This document shows, one piece after another, positions 1 through 5,066 of a DNA stretch of 10,615 nt. The stretch comes from Flavobacteriia bacterium. GTDB lineage: Bacteria > Bacteroidota > Bacteroidia > Flavobacteriales_D > Crocinitomicaceae. The position numbers and the translations under genes were made by a program. The notes below the pieces were generated by a model. That model had not been told where the DNA came from, ran no database searches, and was given only the letters and a program-made list of their open reading frames with translations. Where the stretch lies: NCBI GenBank assembly GCA_009925805.1, contig RFQF01000065.1, positions 1-10,615 on the forward strand, read 5' to 3'. The first letter of the stretch is position 1. Each line of letters opens with the position of its first letter.

Positions 1-19
1 TTTTTGTTTTTAGTCGCTT

Positions 20-37
20 GTCAAAACACCTTTTGAC
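20..37. repeat. Short perfect inverted repeat (7-bp arms, 4-nt loop)
   Basis: GTCAAAA at 20-26 and TTTTGAC at 31-37 are perfect reverse complements around the loop CACC. Neither side carries a U-run immediately after the stem, so it is not a convincing terminator in either direction. It lies about 13 bp beyond the tRNA terminator and could be an operator-like site or part of a neighbour's 3' region outside the window. Arms this short and AT-rich can arise by chance. Confidence 0.4.
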
Positions 38-50
38 CGCGTTAAAAACA

Positions 51-81
51 AAAAACCCATTCCTTGAGGAAATGGGTTTTT
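51..81. terminator. Rho-independent terminator of the tRNA gene, probably bidirectional
   Basis: The arm AAAAACCCATTCC (51-63), the loop TTGA (64-67) and the arm GGAAATGGGTTTTT (68-81) form a 13-bp stem with one extra A as a bulge. The A-run on one side and T-run on the other give a U-tract whichever strand is transcribed; on the minus strand the tract continues as TTTTTTG. It starts 6 nt beyond the mature 3' end of the minus-strand tRNA, so ending that transcript is its clear role. It could also stop plus-strand transcription arriving from the left of the window. Confidence 0.85.
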
Positions 82-86
82 GCTTG

Positions 87-160
87 TGACCTCGTCAGGA
101 TTCAAACCTGAAACCTCCAGAGCCGTAATCTGGTGCTCTATTCAGTTGAGCTACGAAGCC
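87..160 (-). tRNA. tRNA-Arg (anticodon ACG)
   Basis: Read on the minus strand, the 74-nt gene folds into a full cloverleaf: acceptor GGCTTCG/CGAGGTC (two G-U pairs), D stem GCTC/GAGC, anticodon stem CCAGA/TCTGG with loop TTACGGC, a 5-nt variable loop, T stem TCAGG/CCTGA and discriminator A73. The loop places ACG at 34-36, so the tRNA reads CGN arginine codons, presumably after A34-to-inosine editing by TadA. A20 in the D loop, an arginine identity base in E. coli, agrees. CCA is not encoded and must be added after transcription. Oddities: the D loop AACTGAATA has A at position 19 and the T loop TTTGAAT has T at position 56, so the usual G19-C56 tertiary pair is replaced by A19-U56. The gene stands alone with its own promoter and terminator. 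Confidence 0.95.
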
Positions 161-171
161 TATTTACATTG

Positions 172-201
172 CAAAGATAGCACAAATCAACGTACCTGCA
201 A
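172..201 (-). promoter_or_regulatory. Bacteroidota-type promoter of the tRNA-Arg gene
   Basis: On the minus strand, TTG (201-199) is followed after exactly 19 nt by TATCTTTG (179-172). This matches the Bacteroidota primary sigma consensus TTG...TAnnTTTG. The -7 element ends 11 nt before the mature tRNA 5' end, leaving room for a leader of only a few nucleotides. It is the best promoter match in the window and supports assignment to this phylum. Confidence 0.85.
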
Positions 202-220
202 GTGCCCCATTTATTATCCG

Positions 221-228
221 TACTTTTA
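221..228 (+). promoter_or_regulatory. Possible weak -7 element for the nitroreductase gene
   Basis: TACTTTTA matches TAnnTTTG at all fixed positions except the last (A for G) and lies 21 nt before the ATG at 250. I see no good TTG about 19 nt upstream, so the call is weak. If real, it would lie back to back with the tRNA promoter, whose -33 TTG is at 199-201. Confidence 0.3.
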
Positions 229-249
229 TCCCGTAGATTCATTTTGATT

Positions 250-837
250 ATGCGCTATAATTTATCCGAAATCACGCAACTCATACGCGATCGCCGAACG
301 ATTTATCCTGAACAATTCACGGATCGAAAAGTCCATAAAGAACAAATTGAACTGATTTTACAAAATGCCCAATGGGCTCCCACCCACGGCAATACCCAAC
401 CCTGGAGGTTTCATGTATTCATGGATGACAGCAAAAAAAGGCTAAGTCAATTTCTAGGGTCTTTGTACCTCGCAGAAACGCCAACAGAACACCAAAACGA
501 AGCCAAACTGGCAAAACTTCTGCGTAGACCTCTTATTTCCAGCGTTGTCATTGCTGTTTCTATGATGCGTCAGAAAGAAAAGAAAATACTGGAAATCGAA
601 GAAATGGAAGCCGTTGCTTGTGCGATTCAAAACATGCATCTGACCTGTACCGCTTATGATCTCGGGATGTTTTGGTCTACCCCAAAAATCATTTATTCTC
701 AAGCGATGAATGAATTCTTAGCACTATCCAAAGACGATAAATGCTTGGGCCTCATATACCTCGGTTATCCCGCTATGGATTGGCCTAAATCCCATCGCAT
801 ACCGCTCGAATATCATACCCAATGGTTCCATGATTAA
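250..837 (+). CDS. Small nitroreductase-family flavoprotein (YdjA-like)
   Basis: The 195-residue protein resembles the short FMN-dependent nitroreductases of the YdjA type, which transfer hydride from NAD(P)H through FMN to nitro or other electron-poor substrates in the cytoplasm. Visible signatures are the N-terminal RDRRTIYPEQF (13-23; the arginines usually contact the FMN phosphate), APTHGNTQPWRF (43-54, compare APDHGQLQPWRF in YdjA), a central helix EAVACAIQNMHL (120-131), and LGLIYLGYP (166-174) near the C-terminus. The length suits the family. I chose ATG 250 over an in-frame GTG at 202 because family homology begins at RYNLSEI and the GTG abuts the tRNA promoter. The gene overlaps the next one by 8 nt, suggesting an operon with translational coupling. 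The physiological substrate cannot be told from sequence. Confidence 0.85.
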   Translation: MRYNLSEITQLIRDRRTIYPEQFTDRKVHKEQIELILQNAQWAPTHGNTQPWRFHVFMDDSKKRLSQFLGSLYLAETPTEHQNEAKLAKLLRRPLISSVVIAVSMMRQKEKKILEIEEMEAVACAIQNMHLTCTAYDLGMFWSTPKIIYSQAMNEFLALSKDDKCLGLIYLGYPAMDWPKSHRIPLEYHTQWFHD

Positions 838-1579
838 GGCGGGTTTTGCACTTCTTTTTATTGCCTATGGTGGCCTGGGGTTCTGTCAACTCGGCGACAC
901 CAAATTCCCCTCCTATTTCGGTGTTCAAATCCGTTCAATCATTCCTACCGCTTTTGTTGGTAATCCTACAACCTCCTTGCAAAAAGAGGGCTTAAAATCC
1001 TCCATACAACAAACTCCGGGGTATTCCTTTGGTGGCATTGTGCGCGTCGGTCTTACGGAACTTTTAGCCTTGGAAACTGGAATTAATTTTTCCCAACGGT
1101 ACTTTCATGTACAAAGTTCGATCGCTGACTCCGGACTATATGTAACAAATCGCTTGGAATTTATTCAATACGACCTGCCCCTCAACGGGCTCATTTACAT
1201 CAAACTATCGAAACAATTTTACGCCAATGCAAGTTTGGGCGTCACCGCAGGTTTTAAACCCACCAGTATAGCCACCCTCAACAACGTCGGAGGATCCAAA
1301 TTCTTTTACCATACAGGATACGTTGACAAAAAGGCTTGCCTCGATATTAATGGGAATCTAGGGTTCGAATTCCGAAGTAAAAAGTCGGGATTTTTCTATC
1401 TCGGGGCGACCGTACGCCTACCGCTTGCCCCTGTATTTACGTACATTTCCACTTACCGAAACCAAGGATACAAGATAACAGAATATGGCAAGGTATCGGG
1501 TGCATTTTTAGGCGTAGACTTCCGGTATTTCTTTAAAAATGTACGAGCCATTCGAGAAGAGCAACGGCCAATTGAATGA
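830..1579 (+). CDS. Predicted outer-membrane beta-barrel protein (PorT-like family)
   Basis: The 249-residue protein starts with a signal peptide (MIK, then hydrophobic residues to about 18) with probable cleavage around F18-C19-Q20. The C19 context (LGFC) is a poor lipobox, so a lipoprotein is less likely. The rest is rich in alternating hydrophobic and aromatic strands, for example SFGGIVRVGL, LLALETGINFSQRYF, FYANASLGVTAGF, GFFYLGATVRLPL and SGAFLGVDFRYFF. Many Bacteroidota proteins with such strands fall in the outer-membrane beta-barrel (OMP_b-brl/PorT-like) class. After the last strand a charged tail follows (FFKNVRAIREEQRPIE), so the protein does not end on the aromatic residue usual for BAM substrates. 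Its ATG lies inside the nitroreductase stop region (ATGATTAA), suggesting coupled translation. Its stop codon directly abuts the stop of the opposite-strand lipoprotein gene. Specific function is unknown. Confidence 0.7.
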   Translation: MIKAGFALLFIAYGGLGFCQLGDTKFPSYFGVQIRSIIPTAFVGNPTTSLQKEGLKSSIQQTPGYSFGGIVRVGLTELLALETGINFSQRYFHVQSSIADSGLYVTNRLEFIQYDLPLNGLIYIKLSKQFYANASLGVTAGFKPTSIATLNNVGGSKFFYHTGYVDKKACLDINGNLGFEFRSKKSGFFYLGATVRLPLAPVFTYISTYRNQGYKITEYGKVSGAFLGVDFRYFFKNVRAIREEQRPIE

Positions 1580-2512
1580 TTACGGTTGACAAATGACCGT
1601 GTCGTACCAAGAAGAGAATCCAGCCCAAACACCTAAAGCTCCACCGGAAATATTGGAGGGCACATTGATAGGGGTAGCAAATGGACTACCTGCCGAAAAT
1701 AGTTGATTGGTTTTTTTATCAAAAAACTGAAATTCCTTTTGACCCATTTTTGATAGCCGATAAACCACGGTATCTCCCAGATGAAAAAAACCGGCATTCG
1801 AAGAATTGGCCACGGCTGTATCGGCATAAGACATCGGGTTGTACGCAGTAAATTCAAAACTCAATCCGTTGAAAAATTGATCGTTGAAATAAGGTCCAAA
1901 AGGTTTGGTGAAAAACCCATCATTGAGATACTTGAGTTCCCACATGTAGGCATCATTATGGTTAGGATTGTCGTTGAGAAAACCATACAAATACCCATAG
2001 GTTGGATTATTGGGTTGGGCTTTCCATTTCAAATACCCCAAGGCGGAAGGCGATTCCAGGGTGGTCGATGAAGTATAGGTTTTACCTCCGTGATTTATAG
2101 TTAGGGAATACGTTTTACCTATTTGACCGAAAATAGAAGGATCAATTGACGTGTAAACGCAGAGATGCAATTGCTGAAGTTGATCAATGGGTAATCCGAA
2201 AATGGCTTCAGCATAGGCTTCTGTACCTGATGGAAGGTTATCCGTGCAAATTTGTATGAGCTGAACTGTTGTGGTTCCATCGGAAACACTGACCACTGCA
2301 TCGGACACAAAACTTGAAAGGTAGGAGGATATGTCCGTAGGTGCATAGATGTTTTGTGTGGTCGAAAGCAACACTATTGGAGGTTCTCCATCCCGAATGC
2401 TTCCATCCACCACCAGTTGATTTTGATAACCGGGGATAGCTATTTTTACCTCCTTGGTGCATGACCCCAGCAGGACAGCTGCAGCAAGAAATATTAAAAT
2501 TCGAAGTTCCAT
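1580..2512 (-). CDS. DUF4249-family lipoprotein, partner of the TonB-dependent receptor
   Basis: The 310-residue protein has a lipoprotein signal peptide: MELR, a hydrophobic stretch, then LGSC with the lipidated cysteine at 18. After it come TKEV and the pattern P-x-Y-x-N-x-L-V-V-D-G-S-I (28-40), followed by PPIVLLSTTQ. This N-terminus and the GVWAGFSSW motif near the C-terminus are what I recall of DUF4249 proteins, which in Bacteroidota are usually encoded just after TonB-dependent receptors. The coding start overlaps the receptor's end by 19 nt and no Shine-Dalgarno is seen, so translation is probably coupled to the receptor. By analogy with SusD, it may bind ligand at the surface over the receptor; that is inference. 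The acidic/lysine residues just after the cysteine (K20, E21) could act as a surface export signal. The substrate is unknown. Confidence 0.8.
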   Translation of the reverse strand: MELRILIFLAAAVLLGSCTKEVKIAIPGYQNQLVVDGSIRDGEPPIVLLSTTQNIYAPTDISSYLSSFVSDAVVSVSDGTTTVQLIQICTDNLPSGTEAYAEAIFGLPIDQLQQLHLCVYTSIDPSIFGQIGKTYSLTINHGGKTYTSSTTLESPSALGYLKWKAQPNNPTYGYLYGFLNDNPNHNDAYMWELKYLNDGFFTKPFGPYFNDQFFNGLSFEFTAYNPMSYADTAVANSSNAGFFHLGDTVVYRLSKMGQKEFQFFDKKTNQLFSAGSPFATPINVPSNISGGALGVWAGFSSWYDTVICQP

Positions 2513-4938
2513 GTTACACTCGGAATTATTGGAAATAAAGAAACCTGTTTTACGGTCAATTTAAAATCACCTTTTAGAAAATCACCGTTTCGATCTACGT
2601 ACAAAAAGAAAGGATTGGCTCGGTTGTACACATTATAAATGGAAATGGCGACGTTATTTCTGAGTCTTTTTTTCACCTGAATTTCTTTGCCTGAGGCCGG
2701 ATCTGTTTTCGTTTTGTACGCGTCATCGTACCAAGTTGCCGATAAATCCAAACGGTGGTAGGGTGCCATTCGCGTCGAGTTACGTGCTCCGTAATTGAAT
2801 AGCAGATTTTGGTCTTGGACATACCACGAAGTGGGTAGCGTTAAGGTGTTACCAGTAGCGTAAATAAACGATCCCGAGATCGACCAACTTTCATTTATTT
2901 TATACATTCCGACCACGCTCAAGTCGTGCCGACGATCGTATTTTGCAGGATACACCTTCCCGTTGTTTAAATCGGGAAACTTCCTTTCCGTTTTCGCCCA
3001 AGTGTACCCAATCCATCCCGTAAACTTCCCGGTAGTTTTTTTGATGAAAAACTCCGCACCGTAAGCCCACCCTTGACCAAAGACCAGTAAATTATCCGTG
3101 TTGTCGTTTACGTTATCCCCCGGCAATGCCCCTTCTTTGAATTCAATCATGTTTTTCATGCCTTTGTAATACACCTCCACGGAAGTTTCAAATTTGTCAT
3201 CAAAAAAGTTCTGGAAATACCCCAAAGAGGCTTGGAACCCTTTTTCCGGTTTGGCCTTATCCGTGGTGGGGTACCAAATATCCGTTGGGAGCGATACCGC
3301 ACTAAGGCTCGTTAGATGGACAAACTGATAATTATAGGCATATCCCCCTTTGAGGGAACTGTGATCCCCCAGGAGGTAGCGAAAGGAAAGTCGGGGCTCT
3401 AATCCATGATAGAATTTAATAACATCTCCTTTTCCATAGGTAATGGAGGTATCGGGTTTACTAATATCCCCCTTAATGTATCGTGTAAAAGGACCTACAT
3501 GCTGAAAAGCTGTGTAACGCAATCCGGCATTAATACGCAATCGGCTGTTCGCATCGAATTCATCCATGAGGTAAATAGCCTCTTCATGCGAATGCAATTT
3601 TTGAGCATTCCCTGTGTTAAAAACAACGGTGTCTTGGGAGGCAGAAACACTGGATGGTGTAAAAATATGATAAATGTAATTGGCTCCCCACTTGATGCGA
3701 TGGCGGTCGTTGGGATAATACGAAAAATCTACCTTGGAATTGTAGTCTTGAATTCCCGAAACAAATTCGATTTTAAATTGATCTTGCTTTGAGCCAAACT
3801 TAAACTTATAATCGGAAAATGTGCTGGTTACATTCATGAACAACTTACTGGAAAAAAGGTGATTCCAACGTAACGCTGCAATTCCATTTCCCCAGGGCAT
3901 AGTTACACCGAATCCCCCTTTTTTGTCTGAAAAACTGAAGACGTCCTTTCCGTAATACCCGCTTACAAAAATGCGATCTTTGGATCCCAATTGATAATTG
4001 AACTTCGCATTCATATCGTAGAAATAATAACCGGAACCAGCGAAGGGCGAAGAATCCGGGATAGCGGCTTTTGCCAGCACGTCAATGTAGGTGCGTCTAC
4101 CCGAAATGATAAAACTCCCTTTGTCTTTTTTCAACGGCCCCTCCACGGTTAATCTCGAGGATATGATGCCTAAACCCCCTTTAACACCAAAGCGTTTCTT
4201 GTTGCCTTCATTCATGTTCACTTCCAACACGGAAGACATTCTACCTCCATAATTCGCGGGCATGCCTCCTTTGATCAGGTTGACACTTTTCACAGCATCT
4301 GAATTAAATACCGAGAAAAACCCGAACAAATGCGCCGCGTTGTACACCACGCCTTCATCCAGGAGCACGAGGTTTTGGTCGGGACCTCCACCGCGCACAT
4401 AAAACCCTTGTCCACCCTCTGAGACGGAAGAAACTCCGGGCAACAATTGAATGGTTTTAATCACATCCACTTCTCCCATGAATGCCGGAAGCCTTTTGAT
4501 TTGTTCAATATCCAGTTCAATTTGCCCTAATTTTGTCGAGTTTACATTGTCCCCTTTCTTACCGTTTACCACGACTTCATCGTACACTTTTTCTCCATCT
4601 TGAAAGCCCAACTCCACGTTCATTGGAAGGTCGTTTTTAGTTAAATCGAGTGTTTTACGCACCGTTGGATATCCTGTGAATCGAAATTCGATTTCATGAA
4701 TCCCTGCGGGTAACGTAAGTGAGTAGAACCCGTAACTGTTGGTCAACGCGCCTTTATTCAACTTGGGTGCATACACTTTAGCGTTGGAGAGTGCCTCCCC
4801 TGAGGCCAGCGCTGTGATATATCCGCTTAGGGTGTGTCGTTCTTGAGCGAACAAGCAGGAAGCATCAAAAAATAACCCACTGAACATCAAACCCAACAAT
4901 GTGAAGAAATTAACTGGAAACTTGGTTATTTGATGCAT
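2494..4938 (-). CDS. TonB-dependent outer-membrane receptor with carboxypeptidase-like regulatory domain
   Basis: The 814-residue protein should import a ligand across the outer membrane using TonB/ExbBD energy. Domains in order: a signal peptide with likely cleavage after FAQ (30-32); a carboxypeptidase-regulatory-like beta-sandwich (about 36-110, including GYITALASGEALSNAKV and NSYGFYSLTLPAG); a TonB-box-like segment YDEVVVNG (119-126); a plug domain (about 136-245) with LLPGVSSVSEGGQGFYVRGG and DQNLVLLDEGVVYN; then a 22-strand-type barrel ending in TWNFEF with the terminal Phe typical of BAM substrates. The length is shorter than SusC (about 1000) and fits the class paired with DUF4249 proteins. 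I start at ATG 4938; the alternative TTG at 4941 is immediately upstream and has no advantage. A TAGCTTTG element lies 19 nt upstream. It is followed by the DUF4249 lipoprotein gene, with a 19-nt overlap. The ligand is not predictable. Confidence 0.93.
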   Translation of the reverse strand: MHQITKFPVNFFTLLGLMFSGLFFDASCLFAQERHTLSGYITALASGEALSNAKVYAPKLNKGALTNSYGFYSLTLPAGIHEIEFRFTGYPTVRKTLDLTKNDLPMNVELGFQDGEKVYDEVVVNGKKGDNVNSTKLGQIELDIEQIKRLPAFMGEVDVIKTIQLLPGVSSVSEGGQGFYVRGGGPDQNLVLLDEGVVYNAAHLFGFFSVFNSDAVKSVNLIKGGMPANYGGRMSSVLEVNMNEGNKKRFGVKGGLGIISSRLTVEGPLKKDKGSFIISGRRTYIDVLAKAAIPDSSPFAGSGYYFYDMNAKFNYQLGSKDRIFVSGYYGKDVFSFSDKKGGFGVTMPWGNGIAALRWNHLFSSKLFMNVTSTFSDYKFKFGSKQDQFKIEFVSGIQDYNSKVDFSYYPNDRHRIKWGANYIYHIFTPSSVSASQDTVVFNTGNAQKLHSHEEAIYLMDEFDANSRLRINAGLRYTAFQHVGPFTRYIKGDISKPDTSITYGKGDVIKFYHGLEPRLSFRYLLGDHSSLKGGYAYNYQFVHLTSLSAVSLPTDIWYPTTDKAKPEKGFQASLGYFQNFFDDKFETSVEVYYKGMKNMIEFKEGALPGDNVNDNTDNLLVFGQGWAYGAEFFIKKTTGKFTGWIGYTWAKTERKFPDLNNGKVYPAKYDRRHDLSVVGMYKINESWSISGSFIYATGNTLTLPTSWYVQDQNLLFNYGARNSTRMAPYHRLDLSATWYDDAYKTKTDPASGKEIQVKKRLRNNVAISIYNVYNRANPFFLYVDRNGDFLKGDFKLTVKQVSLFPIIPSVTWNFEF

Positions 4939-4957
4939 CAATGCGTTTTTTCGGACA

Positions 4958-4984
4958 CAAAGCTATAAACATATGGCTAAACAA
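4958..4984 (-). promoter_or_regulatory. Probable promoter of the TonB receptor-lipoprotein operon
   Basis: On the minus strand, TTG (4984-4982, within TTTG) is followed after 16 nt by TAGCTTTG (4965-4958), a full match to TAnnTTTG. The spacing is a little short of the usual 17-23. The -7 element ends 19 nt before the receptor ATG, so the predicted leader is only about 12 nt. It shares the 128-nt divergent region 4939-5066 with pheT. Confidence 0.6.
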
Positions 4985-5043
4985 ATGGTTCGATGATATT
5001 AAATTATCCTCAAGAATTTCGGAGGAGCTTTCGGCAAATTATG

Positions 5044-5051
5044 TATCTTCG
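5044..5051 (+). promoter_or_regulatory. Possible -7 element for pheT
   Basis: TATCTTCG differs from TAnnTTTG at one position and lies 15 nt before the pheT ATG. No TTG is present near -33; the closest is TTC at 5018-5020 with a 23-nt spacer. The distance to the start codon is like that seen for the receptor and the helicase, which is the main reason to list it. A promoter inside this position would give a leader of about 8 nt. Confidence 0.4.
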
Positions 5052-5066
5052 TGGCGATTCCTTACT

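Noticed and set aside
202..249. GTG start extending the nitroreductase by 16 residues
   Set aside because: The added residues do not look like the family N-terminus, and the GTG directly abuts the -33 element of the divergent tRNA promoter; ATG 250 matches the family.
830..890. Beta-barrel protein as a lipoprotein because of Cys19
   Set aside because: The preceding residues LGF do not form a lipobox (Phe at -1), so ordinary signal peptidase I cleavage is more likely.
1781..2071. A 96-codon plus-strand open frame opposite the DUF4249 gene
   Set aside because: The low-complexity, basic/isoleucine-rich translation and full antisense overlap with a supported lipoprotein gene indicate a shadow frame.
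3406..3792. A 128-codon plus-strand open frame inside the TonB receptor gene
   Set aside because: It is antisense to the well-supported receptor coding frame and its protein has no family features; it is a shadow frame.
4941..5066. In-frame extension of pheT by 42 residues through the divergent intergenic region
   Set aside because: Conserved PheT begins at MKVSYRWLREYL (ATG 5067). The extension overlaps the receptor promoter and has no family likeness; the open frame is chance.
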